Assembly: GCA_036666555.1 (NCBI GenBank)
Contig: JAVWVS010000004.1
Span: forward strand, 1-64,000
From: UMGS1251 sp036666555
GTDB lineage: Bacteria; Bacillota; Clostridia; Lachnospirales; Lachnospiraceae
DNA: 64,000 nucleotides
Reading direction: 5' to 3'
Notes under the pieces: model-generated
The model's input: the letters and a program-made list of their open reading frames with translations, nothing else
Databases searched by the model: none
Told to the model about the DNA's origin: nothing
Position numbers and translations under genes: made by a program
Part shown: positions 24,389-33,752 of the stretch, in pieces
How the letters are laid out: each line of letters opens with the position of its first letter
How positions within the stretch are numbered: position 1 is the stretch's first letter

Positions 24389-27034
24389 TTACCAACGGTT
24401 TTTTAATTTGTTTTGTAAGCGGAAAATAGTATTGAGCGCTTCCATAGGTGTTAAATTGCTGACATCCAATTCCTTTAGCTCTTCCAAAACATCATCATCT
24501 TTTACGGTATCAAATAAAGAAAATTGTGCTAAATCCACCTCATCATATTTTTTCACCTTCGGTTTAGTATCATTACATTGTACCGCAATATCCCGAACAC
24601 GAGTGGTAATATCTGCTTCACTTAATTCTTCTACGATTTCCTTGGCGCGATGAATCACAATGTCAGGAACTCCTGCAAGCTTTGCAACTTGAATCCCATA
24701 ACTTTTATCTGCACCGCCTTTGACGATTTTACGTAAAAATACAATGTCGTCTCCCTTTTCCTTCACAGCAATGCAATAGTTGTTAACATTATCGATTTTG
24801 CCTTCCAATTCGGTCAATTCATGGTAATGGGTAGCAAACAATGTTTTTGCTCCCAACATTTTGGAATTACTAATATATTCCACTACTGCCCATGCAATAC
24901 TAAGTCCGTCAAAGGTACTGGTTCCTCTTCCAATTTCATCCAAAATAAGTAGACTTTTACTGGTGGCATTACGTAAAATATTAGCAACCTCCGTCATTTC
25001 CACCATAAAGGTACTTTGTCCGGAAGCCAAATCGTCCGATGCTCCTACCCGGGTGAAAATGCGGTCGGATAATCCAATATTGGCACTGGCTGCAGGAACA
25101 AAAGAACCCATTTGAGCCATTAAGACAATCAATGCAGTTTGACGCATGTATGTAGATTTTCCCGCCATATTGGGGCCGGTAATAATGGAAATACGGTTCT
25201 TTTTATCATCTAAGAAAGTATCATTGGCAATGAACATGTCATTGGGAATCATCTTTTCTACAACCGGATGTCTCCCATTTTTAATGTCAATTACTCCTTT
25301 TTCATTAATTTTAGGTCTGACATAGTGATTCCGTTCTGCCACTACAGAAAGAGAAGCAAATACATCCAGTTTTGCAATTGCTTTTGCAGTGGTCTGAATA
25401 CGAAGTACCTGTGCAGCAATTTGATTGCGCACATCACAATATAACTCGTATTCCAGAGCATACAATTTATCTTCTGCGCCTAAAATGGTGTCTTCTAATT
25501 CCTTTAACCGTGGAATAATGTAACGTTCTGCATTTGCCAATGTTTGTTTCCGGGTATAATAATCCGGCACTTGTCCTTTATAGGAATTGGTGACTTCCAA
25601 ATAATATCCGAATACTTTGTTATATTTGATGCGAAGATTTTTAATACCGGTAGTTTCCCGCTCCTTTGCTTCTAATTGTGCCAGCCAGTTTTTTCCTTCT
25701 GATTTTGCGGATTTTAAACGATCCACCTCCGGGTGATATCCATCTTTAATAATCCCCCCATCTTTCATAGCTAATGGCGGTTCTTCTACAATGGCATTTC
25801 CAATGAGACTGCACAAATCTTCCAAAGAATCTAATTCTTCATAAATTTCCTTTAAAAGAGGGGATTTCATTTCACTTAAAAGATATTTAATCGGTGGCAG
25901 CATGGCGAGAGAACTTCGAAAAGCGGTTAAATCCCGAGGGTTTGCTGACTGGTAAGTAATTTTCCCTACCAGACGTTCTAAATCGTATACCGGGGTCAGA
26001 TATTCTCTAATCTCTTCTCTGGAAATAGCATTGTCTACCAGTTCCGACACGGCATCCAGCCTTTTTGTAATATCTGGTTGGGTAATCAATGGCTGCTCCA
26101 CATATTTACGAAGGGTACGTGCTCCCATAGCTGTTTTGGTCTTATCTAGAACCCATAACAGAGAACCCCGTTTTTGCTTTTCCCGTAACGTTTCACACAA
26201 TTCCAAATTACGTCTGGTAGAACTGTCAATGACCATATACTTTCCAATTGCATAGGTGGTCAGGTGGGTCAAATGTGCCAGAGACGTTTTCTGGGTTTCC
26301 TGTAAATATTTCAAAAGTGCACCGGCCCCTATAACACCACAGTCATAATCATGCAGTCCCAATCCCTCAAGGGATGCCACTTTAAAATGCTCCTGCAATG
26401 TCTTTTTACACAACTCATCATCAAAGTACCAAGAATCCAGTGCATAAATAGCAATTTCCAGACGGTTTTTCATTGCTTCCAAATCCATGCCACTCATATA
26501 AAAAGATTCATTACAGATAATTTCAGAAGGCATAAATTTGTATATTTCATCCAATAATTTCTCACTGCTGTCTAGTTCCGTTACAAAATAGTCACCGGTA
26601 GTCACATCGGCAATGGATAATCCATATCGGTCGGCAATATAGACCACACACATAATATAATTATTTTTTGTTTCATCCAATGCTTGTGTATTAAAATTGG
26701 TTCCGGGCGTTACAATGCGTACAACTTCCCGTTTTACAATTCCTTTTGCTTCTTTGGGATCTTCTACTTGCTCGCAAATCGCCACTTTATAGCCTTTGGA
26801 AATCAACTTATTCAAATAGATATCGACTGCGTGGTAAGGAATGCCACACATGGGTGCCCGCTCTTCCTGCCCGCAACTTTTTCCCGTCAAGGTAATCTCA
26901 AGTTCTTTGGATGCAGTCAGTGCATCTTCAAAGAACATTTCATAAAAATCACCCAATCTATAAAAAAGAATACAATCTGGATACTCTTCTTTGGTTGCTT
27001 TATATTGTTTCATCATTGGTGTTAGTTCTGCCAC
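24389..27034 (-). CDS. mutS: DNA mismatch recognition ATPase MutS
   Basis: Recognises mismatches and recruits MutL. The FYE mismatch-contacting motif is in GDFYEMFFEDA near the N terminus; the Walker A GPNMAGKSTYMRQ lies near residue 626, followed by DEIGRGTSTFDG and the TLFATHYHEL switch. I place the start at the GTG at 27034 (reading M-AELTPMMKQYK), with AGAGGA seven bases upstream; this gives the family length of 881. The same frame is open to 27295, but that part overlaps the preceding membrane protein gene in another frame and resembles no MutS. Confidence 0.95.
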   Translation of the reverse strand: MAELTPMMKQYKATKEEYPDCILFYRLGDFYEMFFEDALTASKELEITLTGKSCGQEERAPMCGIPYHAVDIYLNKLISKGYKVAICEQVEDPKEAKGIVKREVVRIVTPGTNFNTQALDETKNNYIMCVVYIADRYGLSIADVTTGDYFVTELDSSEKLLDEIYKFMPSEIICNESFYMSGMDLEAMKNRLEIAIYALDSWYFDDELCKKTLQEHFKVASLEGLGLHDYDCGVIGAGALLKYLQETQKTSLAHLTHLTTYAIGKYMVIDSSTRRNLELCETLREKQKRGSLLWVLDKTKTAMGARTLRKYVEQPLITQPDITKRLDAVSELVDNAISREEIREYLTPVYDLERLVGKITYQSANPRDLTAFRSSLAMLPPIKYLLSEMKSPLLKEIYEELDSLEDLCSLIGNAIVEEPPLAMKDGGIIKDGYHPEVDRLKSAKSEGKNWLAQLEAKERETTGIKNLRIKYNKVFGYYLEVTNSYKGQVPDYYTRKQTLANAERYIIPRLKELEDTILGAEDKLYALEYELYCDVRNQIAAQVLRIQTTAKAIAKLDVFASLSVVAERNHYVRPKINEKGVIDIKNGRHPVVEKMIPNDMFIANDTFLDDKKNRISIITGPNMAGKSTYMRQTALIVLMAQMGSFVPAASANIGLSDRIFTRVGASDDLASGQSTFMVEMTEVANILRNATSKSLLILDEIGRGTSTFDGLSIAWAVVEYISNSKMLGAKTLFATHYHELTELEGKIDNVNNYCIAVKEKGDDIVFLRKIVKGGADKSYGIQVAKLAGVPDIVIHRAKEIVEELSEADITTRVRDIAVQCNDTKPKVKKYDEVDLAQFSLFDTVKDDDVLEELKELDVSNLTPMEALNTIFRLQNKLKNRW

Positions 27035-27059
27035 GCCATGTTCCTCTTTTCGTTGAATT

Positions 27060-27506
27060 TTACATTTCATTATACCATTTTTTGCCCTTCTGCGAAAGGT
27101 ATAATTTTGGACGTTCTTCCCCGTATAGCCAATATAAAAGATATCCACCAACGATGATTCCAAGTGCACACAGTCCGGAAAAAATAAGCATAAAGGGAAT
27201 GCATATTTGTCCAAATAATTGAAAAGGAAGATCCGTATAATCCCACACTTGCCAACAGAGCCATTTATTGACAATGATTCCCGTAATAAATTCACATGCA
27301 GTTACAAAAATCATGCACCGCAACAGCTGTTTCCAAAATGGATCACTCCATTTAAGCCAAATCCCCTGGAAGGTGCAAAAGAAAAAACAGACTCCACCTA
27401 GAAGAAACATTGTCCAATGAGAAAAGCCCCGAAACAAACATTCCACTCCATAATAGATACAACCCCCTGTAGTCCATAAAAACAAATATTCACTTACTTT
27501 TTTCAT
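27060..27506 (-). CDS. Putative ABC-transporter type IV family membrane protein (PF06541-like)
   Basis: A 148-residue protein with four or five hydrophobic helices. The N-terminal GGCIYYGVECLFRGFSHWTM and the following FLLGGVCF resemble the CmpB-like putative ABC transporter type IV family widespread in Clostridia; function is unknown. A second conserved feature is ACEFITGIIVN followed by WDYTDLPFQLFGQIC. No ATPase partner is adjacent. It is located between miaB and mutS, in the same orientation, with GAGAGGATG before the start. Confidence 0.65.
   Translation of the reverse strand: MKKVSEYLFLWTTGGCIYYGVECLFRGFSHWTMFLLGGVCFFFCTFQGIWLKWSDPFWKQLLRCMIFVTACEFITGIIVNKWLCWQVWDYTDLPFQLFGQICIPFMLIFSGLCALGIIVGGYLLYWLYGEERPKLYLSQKGKKWYNEM
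27069..27077 (-). promoter_or_regulatory. Possible extended -10 promoter of mutS
   Basis: Minus strand TGGTATAAT at the very end of the upstream membrane protein gene is a perfect extended -10 (TGnTATAAT). No good -35 is seen 17 bases upstream. It would give a short leader before the GTG at 27034. Confidence 0.35.
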
Positions 27507-27580
27507 TTTAAAACATCCTCTCCATATAATCTCCTCTTACATAGTTTGGACGTCATTTTTAGAATTATGGGTGGTAGATG

Positions 27581-28984
27581 TTAGCAAACTTTTTCGCCAA
27601 GATAATAGAATCCCTTGCACGTAACCAGTTTCACATTTACCACAGTACCAATCAGCGATGCATCCCCTTTTATATGTACCAGCAGGTTATTGCTTAATCT
27701 TCCGGTTACCAGACTTGCATCGTGATCATTCACTGCTTCAATCAAAGCCGGCTGTATGGTTCCTTCATGGACACTACAGACCTCCGCAGAAATTTTTTGC
27801 ACTTCCTTTAGTAAACGGTCAAACCGGTCTTTAATATCTTCTTTGGAAATTTGATGTTCCATTGTAGCAGCAGGTGTTCCTGTTCGTTTGGAATAAATAA
27901 AGGTAAAGGCACTGTCATAGCGCACTTTACGAACTACGTCCATGGTTTCCTGGAAATCTTCTTCGGTTTCTCCTGGAAATCCAACGATAATATCTGTGGT
28001 CAAAGAAATATCCGGAACTGCCTTTTTAAGTTTTTCAGCCAACGCTAAGTACTGTTCTTTGGTATATCTACGATTCATTTTATCTAAAATACGGGTACTT
28101 CCTGATTGAATGGGTAAATGCAAATGTTTGCATATTTTTTCAGACTGCCCCATGACTGTAATCAAATCATCGGATAAATCTTTGGGATGGGATGTCATAA
28201 AACGAATGCGTTTCAATCCATCAATTTTTTCAATTTCTTTTAAAAGCTCTGCAAAAGTCATAGGTTCTTCCAGATTTTTCCCGTAAGAATTCACATTCTG
28301 ACCAAGCAGCATTACTTCTACCACTCCATCCGCGACCAAAGATTCGATTTCCCGTAAAATTGCTTTGGGTTCCCGACTTCGTTCCCGTCCTCTGACATAA
28401 GGAACAATGCAATAACTACAAAAATTATTGCAGCCGAACATAATGTTTACGCCGGATTTAAATGGAAATTTTCGCTCGCTGGGAAGATTTTCTACGATTT
28501 GATCGGTATCTTTCCAAATATCAATGACCATTTTCCCGGATTCAAAACGGTTCACAATTAATTCTGCGAATTTATAAATATTATGAGTACCAAAAATCAA
28601 ATCTACAAATCGATAGCTTTTTTTAAGCTTTTCAACTACTTCCGGTTCTTGCATCATACAGCCGCACAATCCTATCATCATATGCGGATTGGCTTTTTTT
28701 ACACGGTTCAGTTGTCCTAAGCGCCCGTATACTCTCTGGTTTGCATTGTCCCGAACGGTACAGGTATTAAAAATAACAAAATCAGCAGATTCTTCTGCTT
28801 TCGCTTCTTGATATCCAATTCGTTCCAATATCCCTGTCAGTTTTTCAGAATCCCTGGCATTCATCTGACACCCAAAGGTAGTAACCCAAAAAGTAAGTGG
28901 ATGCCCAAGCTTTTCAGCTTGTTCTTCCACATACTTTTTAGCTTGCTCCATATATGAAAATTGTTTTTCTATTTCTTCCATCAA
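27581..28984 (-). CDS. miaB: tRNA methylthiotransferase MiaB
   Basis: Radical-SAM enzyme converting i6A37 to ms2i6A37 in tRNA. The N-terminal MTTase cluster ligands are Cys39 (TFGCQMN), Cys75 (FNTCTVRD) and Cys109 (LCGCM). The radical-SAM CxxxCxxC is Cys185, Cys189, Cys192 (FGCNNFCSYC). A C-terminal TRAM domain (about 400-465) follows. Length 467 residues, slightly long because of an N-terminal extension of about 25 residues, as in other Clostridia. It follows the NYN nuclease gene with a short gap. Confidence 0.95.
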   Translation of the reverse strand: MMEEIEKQFSYMEQAKKYVEEQAEKLGHPLTFWVTTFGCQMNARDSEKLTGILERIGYQEAKAEESADFVIFNTCTVRDNANQRVYGRLGQLNRVKKANPHMMIGLCGCMMQEPEVVEKLKKSYRFVDLIFGTHNIYKFAELIVNRFESGKMVIDIWKDTDQIVENLPSERKFPFKSGVNIMFGCNNFCSYCIVPYVRGRERSREPKAILREIESLVADGVVEVMLLGQNVNSYGKNLEEPMTFAELLKEIEKIDGLKRIRFMTSHPKDLSDDLITVMGQSEKICKHLHLPIQSGSTRILDKMNRRYTKEQYLALAEKLKKAVPDISLTTDIIVGFPGETEEDFQETMDVVRKVRYDSAFTFIYSKRTGTPAATMEHQISKEDIKDRFDRLLKEVQKISAEVCSVHEGTIQPALIEAVNDHDASLVTGRLSNNLLVHIKGDASLIGTVVNVKLVTCKGFYYLGEKVC

Positions 28985-29011
28985 TGTTCCTCCGATTATC
29001 CTTTTCCTGCT

Positions 29012-29530
29012 TTACTCATCTTCTTTTAAGCGCAACGCACCTAACATGTCGGCGGCTTCTTTTGGCAAATTATCGATGAGGCAGTTCCTCTTTTTTAATT
29101 TTGACAGATGATCCTTTTCTATGGTTTGATTCATGGCTTTTAGTTCTTCGAAAAACTCACGCACGGGTACTCTGGTAGCACCTTGTCCTAAAATCATCTT
29201 TTGCTGTGCAAAATCCGATGTTACCACACGTACAAGGACTTCTTTTGCCATGGTTTGATTTAGTTTTTCTATGTAAGAATCTGCAGTCCAGTCTTCTTTT
29301 GTATAAATTACCGAAATATTATGATATTGCAATACCGTGTCCGTTTTGTTGGTATTGCGATACCCGTCAAAAACCACAATGACTTCATCTTTTGTGAATC
29401 CTTGATAATTACACAAAAGGTCTTGTAACTTTCCTCTGGCTCCCTCGGCATTTTTATCCATCAATTCCTTTAACTCTTTGTTCCCATAGAGGACATTATA
29501 GCCATCTACCAGTAAACATTTCTTCTTCAT
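29012..29530 (-). CDS. YacP/Rae1-like NYN-domain ribonuclease
   Basis: NYN (PIN-like) domain protein; the Bacillus homologue Rae1/YacP is a ribosome-associated mRNA endonuclease. The N-terminal LLVDGYNVLYG carries the first acidic residue of the active site, VVFDGYRNT the second, and VVTSDFAQQKMILGQGA the third. I choose the ATG at 29530 because AGAGGA precedes it by eight bases; the longer frame begins three codons upstream. The gene overlaps the end of the folate cyclo-ligase gene by 35 bases. Predicted length 172 residues. Confidence 0.88.
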   Translation of the reverse strand: MKKKCLLVDGYNVLYGNKELKELMDKNAEGARGKLQDLLCNYQGFTKDEVIVVFDGYRNTNKTDTVLQYHNISVIYTKEDWTADSYIEKLNQTMAKEVLVRVVTSDFAQQKMILGQGATRVPVREFFEELKAMNQTIEKDHLSKLKKRNCLIDNLPKEAADMLGALRLKEDE

Positions 29531-30074
29531 AGCACCCATCCTCTGTTATAATCACTTCCGGTTTCATATCATAAGGAGAAGTGGGAATTTCTTCCTCGCG
29601 CACTTGAAATGTAAAGGCAAGTGCCATTTTACGATATTCCTCATTTTTTTCCAGATAACGGTCATAAAAACCACCACCATATCCGATACGGTTACAGTCC
29701 GTGTCAAAGACTGCACCCGGCATTAATAAAAGCGCTTCTTTTGCGTGGGCTACTTTTCCGGTGATTGGCTCCATAATCCCTTGGTATCCTTTTTTTAAAT
29801 CATCCCAGGTAGTAATATAATGAAATTCCATATCCGTTCCGGTCACTAATGGCACCGCTACTTGTTTCCCCAGTTTCCAAGACCATTCCATGATGGGTCT
29901 GGTAGCTACCTCCTTACGAAAATCCACATAACAATAGAGTTCCTTTGCCTGTAAAAACAAGGGATGATTCACGACCCGTTGAAAAATGCGTGCACTTTTT
30001 TCTTCCCATTCTTCCTTCGAAAGCAAGGCACGCTGTGAAAGTATCTTTTCTCTAATTTCCTTTTTGGTTTCCAT
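29496..30074 (-). CDS. 5-formyltetrahydrofolate cyclo-ligase
   Basis: ATP-dependent conversion of 5-formyl-THF to 5,10-methenyl-THF (MTHFS/YgfA/YqgN). The signature RIGYGGGFYDRYLEK is present near residue 125, and the N-terminal K/R-rich segment with RALLSKEEW matches the family. Length 192 residues. It links to the one-carbon genes folD and fhs elsewhere in the window. It overlaps the DUF896 gene by 23 bases at its start and the NYN gene at its end. Confidence 0.93.
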   Translation of the reverse strand: METKKEIREKILSQRALLSKEEWEEKSARIFQRVVNHPLFLQAKELYCYVDFRKEVATRPIMEWSWKLGKQVAVPLVTGTDMEFHYITTWDDLKKGYQGIMEPITGKVAHAKEALLLMPGAVFDTDCNRIGYGGGFYDRYLEKNEEYRKMALAFTFQVREEEIPTSPYDMKPEVIITEDGCYEEEMFTGRWL

Positions 30075-30273
30075 ATTTCACTCCCAAGTCCGTAATACTT
30101 CCATCCGCTTCCTGTATAGAAATGTTATTGAGCTGTCCTCTTAGATTTTGTTTGAAGCTCTCTATATATTCTTTTCGTAATAATTGCTGTTCTTTTTGTT
30201 CCGCCTGCGTTAACCCTTCTGCCTTGGAAAGACGGGACAATTCATTGATTCGTTTTATTTTTTCTTCTTTCAT
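30052..30273 (-). CDS. DUF896 family small protein (YnzC-like)
   Basis: A 73-residue charged, helical protein of the DUF896/UPF0291 family. The N-terminal KIKRINELSRLSKAEGLT and the KEYIESFKQNLRGQL segment are the family signature. Bacillus YnzC is in the SOS-regulated yneA operon, but the function is unknown. It is the first gene after a promoter at 30307-30335 and overlaps the next gene. AGGAGG lies before the ATG. Confidence 0.88.
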   Translation of the reverse strand: MKEEKIKRINELSRLSKAEGLTQAEQKEQQLLRKEYIESFKQNLRGQLNNISIQEADGSITDLGVKYGNQKGN

Positions 30274-30306
30274 AGTTTCGGTGCCTCCTATACAAATCTT
30301 TTATCT

Positions 30307-30335
30307 ATTTTACACTATATTACGTATGAAGTCTA
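30307..30335 (-). promoter_or_regulatory. Predicted sigma-A promoter of the DUF896-folate ligase-yacP-miaB operon
   Basis: Minus strand TAGACT (30330-30335), 17-base spacer, TAAAAT (30307-30312) with TG directly before the -10. Confidence 0.4.
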
Positions 30336-30338
30336 CGT

Positions 30339-30692
30339 TTAGCTGGAATAACTCTCCAAAAATCCATAAAGCTCCTTGGTATTTTCAATTATTTTTCCAA
30401 GCTGAATCTCGGTTTGAAGCGATTCCGGCAATGTGGATACCAGAATATTCGTATATTCATAAACCGTGGTTTGATCTGAAAGATATACAACAACATACCC
30501 ATTTAAGGTGGTCATGTAAAAGGTATTTTCCTTTTTTGCAGTTCCTTTTGCTTCCACCGTTTCTTTTGGCTGCACCTCTTTTGCAAGAAGTGCTTGTTTT
30601 TCCTGATTATAATTCATCTGATAGACCGTATTCATTCCTATGACAGCGAAAAATGCGGCAACAAAAAAACCAATACTATATTTTCTGTTCAT
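30339..30692 (-). CDS. Membrane-anchored protein with BofC C-terminal-like domain
   Basis: A 117-residue protein with one N-terminal membrane helix (about residues 6-22) and a small extracytoplasmic domain. That domain (GYVVVYLSDQTTVYEYT, then a LP-containing segment and a C-terminal KELYGFLESYSS) resembles the C-terminal domain of BofC, a forespore protein controlling SpoIVB signalling in Bacillus. Only the local pattern is recognised, so this could be a general small envelope domain. I choose the ATG at 30692: AAGGAG precedes it by eight bases, whereas the GTG at 30701 overlaps that site. Confidence 0.6.
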   Translation of the reverse strand: MNRKYSIGFFVAAFFAVIGMNTVYQMNYNQEKQALLAKEVQPKETVEAKGTAKKENTFYMTTLNGYVVVYLSDQTTVYEYTNILVSTLPESLQTEIQLGKIIENTKELYGFLESYSS

Positions 30693-30738
30693 AAGGACCA
30701 CTCCTTTTTATTGTACAGTATTGGCTTTTATTTAATTT

Positions 30739-31563
30739 TTATACAAGCATATACAGATTTTTTTCAATCATCAGTCCTTCACGTTCCTGGTAGCCATATC
30801 CTGCGCTTTCTAAAATGCAGGCGCACACAAATTCATGGGCTTTGGTAATACAATCCATCAACGTGTTCTCATTTAAAAATGCACCTGTAAATACTCCATC
30901 GAATGCATCTCCGGTACCATGATAATCGAATGGCACTTCTTTTTGAGTCAGTAAGGTGAATGCTCCTTGGGCATATAATAGAATCCCTTTTTTATGACCT
31001 TCGGTTGGAATACTTGTGATGATGACCGCTGCATTTTTTTTCAAGGGCAGCTTTTTGCAATCGGCCTGCAACTGAGCAATCTTCATTGTTTTCGAAAATG
31101 GAATTCCTGAAAGAATGCAAAATTCGGTTAAATTTGGAATGACAACGTCAGCATATGGAAGCAATAACCCAAGTGCTTTCCCGTACTTTTCATCAAAATT
31201 GCGGTAATAGACTCCATGATCCCCCATAATGGGATCTAAAATCACCGGACTTTGAGGGAAGCAGGAAATGAAGTATAACACTGCATCCACAAGTTCTTCG
31301 GTTCCAATATACCCTATGAAAATGGCATCAAAGTTTACTTTTTCTGCCACATAATGATTGGCGCATTCTTTGATATAATGCGCACTGGTCTTTGCAATGG
31401 CTGGCTGTCCATAGCCGCCTGTGTGGGTAGATAACAGCATGGTAGGAATGGGACATGCTTCGATACCCATCACTCCAAGAATCGGAAGCATATTGGTCAG
31501 TGCGGCTTTTCCGACACCACATAAATCGTGTAAAAGTACTATTTTTTTTACCGGTTTTTTCAT
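30739..31563 (-). CDS. Pyridoxamine kinase (PdxK/PdxY-like, ribokinase superfamily)
   Basis: PfkB/ribokinase-type kinase phosphorylating pyridoxal, pyridoxamine or pyridoxine in B6 salvage. The N-terminal LLHDLCGVGKAALTNMLP and the STHTGGYG motif match PdxY-type kinases, VILDPIMGDHG binds ATP/Mg, and DYHGTGDAFDGVFTGAF is the C-terminal catalytic GTGD motif. Length 274 residues. It lies directly after the flippase gene and before the BofC-like gene. The exact vitamer preference cannot be read from sequence. Confidence 0.88.
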   Translation of the reverse strand: MKKPVKKIVLLHDLCGVGKAALTNMLPILGVMGIEACPIPTMLLSTHTGGYGQPAIAKTSAHYIKECANHYVAEKVNFDAIFIGYIGTEELVDAVLYFISCFPQSPVILDPIMGDHGVYYRNFDEKYGKALGLLLPYADVVIPNLTEFCILSGIPFSKTMKIAQLQADCKKLPLKKNAAVIITSIPTEGHKKGILLYAQGAFTLLTQKEVPFDYHGTGDAFDGVFTGAFLNENTLMDCITKAHEFVCACILESAGYGYQEREGLMIEKNLYMLV

Positions 31564-31569
31564 TTTATA

Positions 31570-33231
31570 TTAATCCTCCTGTTTCAGCAAATGAAGTTTT
31601 TGAAACAGAAGCAAAAATACAGTTCCTTTTGGAAACGCAAGAATCTCTTTTTCAGAAAGCCCACCTAGTTTCAACAAGCTGATTCCATAAACGGAAACTG
31701 CGACCAAGATGGTAACCAATGTTGCAAAGATTCCACCGACAAATAAATCCAAAAGCAGTTGCACTGCTGCCGCGGTAATACCCATGATGGCTGCTGCAAT
31801 GATTGGTATTGCGAATGTTTTGACTGTTTCCTGTATATAAGCTTCTGCATTTTTCAGCGCCCGTGCATTTAGGATACACATGGAAAGTGAAAATACAATA
31901 TTACTTACAACCACGGCATAAATCCCCCATTTAAATACCACCAACATTAAGAACAAGGAAAGAAGATGAATCACTAATGAAATGGCCGCATTTTTCACCG
32001 GTACCGTCATCTTATTGACGCCTTGTAAAACGGCATTGGTGACGGTGGATAAACAATAAAAGACAACGGTTACGGCTCCAATACGAAGCATCATAGCGGG
32101 AATCTCTATATTTCCACTGTAAAGCATAGATAAAATTGGTTTTGCAAGCACTAAGAACCCCACACAGCTTGGAATGGCAATGATCATTGCAAAACGAATT
32201 GCCATATGAATTTTAGCATGAGCCTGTTTGCGATTGCCTTCGGTAACAGCTGCTGTCAGACTGGGAATAATTGATGCGCCCAGTGCATTGGCCATGGCTA
32301 ATGGAATATTAATAAGCGTATTGTATTTCCCATTAAACATACCCCAAAGTCCGGTGTATTCTTTTACCGTATGTCCTTGGGCTGCCATGATTTGGCTAAA
32401 CATAATAGAATCAAAGAATTCACTGACGTTATAAATGGCAGTACTTAAAATGACCGGTGCAATGGTAATCAATAAAATCCTGAAAATATCGGAATAGCTT
32501 TCGTTATAACGAGTTCGATCTCTTGCCATTTGCCGTTTCATAACACGTTGATAAGCATAAAATACAAATACTAAAAACAAAAGAGCGAAAACTGCCCCCA
32601 TTAATGTTCCGAAAGTTCCACCGGCAGCACCATAAGCGGGGCCAATTAATTTATTTCCCTTTGTCTCCGCAACTTTTTTTCCTGCCTGCAATAGATAACT
32701 TGCTCCCACAATACTAAAAACAGCATTGATTATCTGTTCTAGTATCTGTGATGCTGCAGTGGGAAGCATGGTCCCAAGTCCTTGGAAGTATCCTCTTAAA
32801 ACACCAAGCAAAGCCACAATAAAAAGGCAGGGTGCAAGCACCTTTAATGCATACACACTGAGAGGTGATCGTAGCAAATGCGTTGCCATAAAATCTCCGC
32901 CAAAAAAAATCAGTACGCCAACAACAACACCTACAATAACTGCAAAAAAAATAGCTCCGTTTAAAATCCGGCGTGCATTTTTATATTCGCCCTTTGCTAC
33001 CCGTGCAGATACCAGTTTGGATACCGCAAGTGGGAGGCTATAGGAAGTCAGTATCAAAGCAATGCTGTAAATCTGAAATGCATAACCATAAAATCCTTGT
33101 CCTACATCTCCTAATATATTATTTACCGGAATACGGTAGGCAATTCCAATGATTCTGGTAATCATTCCTGCTGCCGCAAGAATCATCCCCTGAATCAAGA
33201 AACTGCTGTTACTTTTCTTTTGTTTGCCCAT
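31570..33231 (-). CDS. SpoVB-like oligosaccharide/lipid flippase (MATE/MurJ clan)
   Basis: Polytopic membrane protein of the polysaccharide biosynthesis/SpoVB family in the MOP superfamily; SpoVB-type proteins act in spore cortex formation and related proteins flip lipid II. About 14 hydrophobic helices across 553 residues, with an N-terminal GMILAAAGMITRIIGIAYRIP signature (residues 15-35, split here as GMILAAAGM and TRIIGIAYRIP). The location beside YqfCD supports but does not prove a sporulation role; several paralogues are usual in these genomes. Confidence 0.82.
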   Translation of the reverse strand: MGKQKKSNSSFLIQGMILAAAGMITRIIGIAYRIPVNNILGDVGQGFYGYAFQIYSIALILTSYSLPLAVSKLVSARVAKGEYKNARRILNGAIFFAVIVGVVVGVLIFFGGDFMATHLLRSPLSVYALKVLAPCLFIVALLGVLRGYFQGLGTMLPTAASQILEQIINAVFSIVGASYLLQAGKKVAETKGNKLIGPAYGAAGGTFGTLMGAVFALLFLVFVFYAYQRVMKRQMARDRTRYNESYSDIFRILLITIAPVILSTAIYNVSEFFDSIMFSQIMAAQGHTVKEYTGLWGMFNGKYNTLINIPLAMANALGASIIPSLTAAVTEGNRKQAHAKIHMAIRFAMIIAIPSCVGFLVLAKPILSMLYSGNIEIPAMMLRIGAVTVVFYCLSTVTNAVLQGVNKMTVPVKNAAISLVIHLLSLFLMLVVFKWGIYAVVVSNIVFSLSMCILNARALKNAEAYIQETVKTFAIPIIAAAIMGITAAAVQLLLDLFVGGIFATLVTILVAVSVYGISLLKLGGLSEKEILAFPKGTVFLLLFQKLHLLKQED

Positions 33232-33256
33232 GGTATAACCTTTCTATCATCATTCC

Positions 33257-33751
33257 TTAGCGTACAATATGTAATCGCTCCAGAATTTCTTCTTGTTTTT
33301 GTTCCATCAGAAGACGTTCTTTTTCTTCCATATGGTCATATCCAAATAAGTGTAACATACTATGCGCAATTAAAAAAGCATATTCTCGTTTTACCCCATG
33401 TCCGTATTCCTTCGCTTGAGCTAGTACTCGGTTTTTGGAAATCACAATATCCCCCAATAGCAGTTCTCCGGATTCCGGTTCAAATACATCTTCCATGTCT
33501 TCCAGTGCCGTAAAATTACCGGGAGATTCATATTCAATCATAGGAAAGGACAAAACATCTGTTTCTTTATCGATATCCCGAAATTCTTTGTTCATCTTCT
33601 GAATTTCTTCATCCTGTGTCAATAATAGATTCACTTCCACTTCGTAGGGACAATGGATATATTCAAGGGACGCTAAAATAATCTGTTCTGCAAAATTCCG
33701 ACACTCAATCGGTAGATTCAGGTCGCCTTCTTCTTCGAAATACAATGTCAT
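33257..33751 (-). CDS. ybeY: Endoribonuclease/rRNA maturation factor YbeY
   Basis: Metal-dependent RNase involved in 16S rRNA 3'-end maturation and ribosome quality control. The zinc motif is HSMLHLFGYDH (HxxxHxxxxxH), near residue 130. The LVLxDxE-type segment with NKEFRDIDKETDVLSFP is conserved. Length 164 residues. It is 1 base from phoH, the conserved phoH-ybeY pair. Confidence 0.95.
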   Translation of the reverse strand: MTLYFEEEGDLNLPIECRNFAEQIILASLEYIHCPYEVEVNLLLTQDEEIQKMNKEFRDIDKETDVLSFPMIEYESPGNFTALEDMEDVFEPESGELLLGDIVISKNRVLAQAKEYGHGVKREYAFLIAHSMLHLFGYDHMEEKERLLMEQKQEEILERLHIVR

Positions 33752-33752
33752 C

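Noticed and set aside
27035..27295. N-terminal extension of MutS by 87 residues
   Set aside because: It overlaps the adjacent membrane protein gene in another frame, has no resemblance to MutS, and the GTG at 27034 has a good ribosome site and gives the family length.
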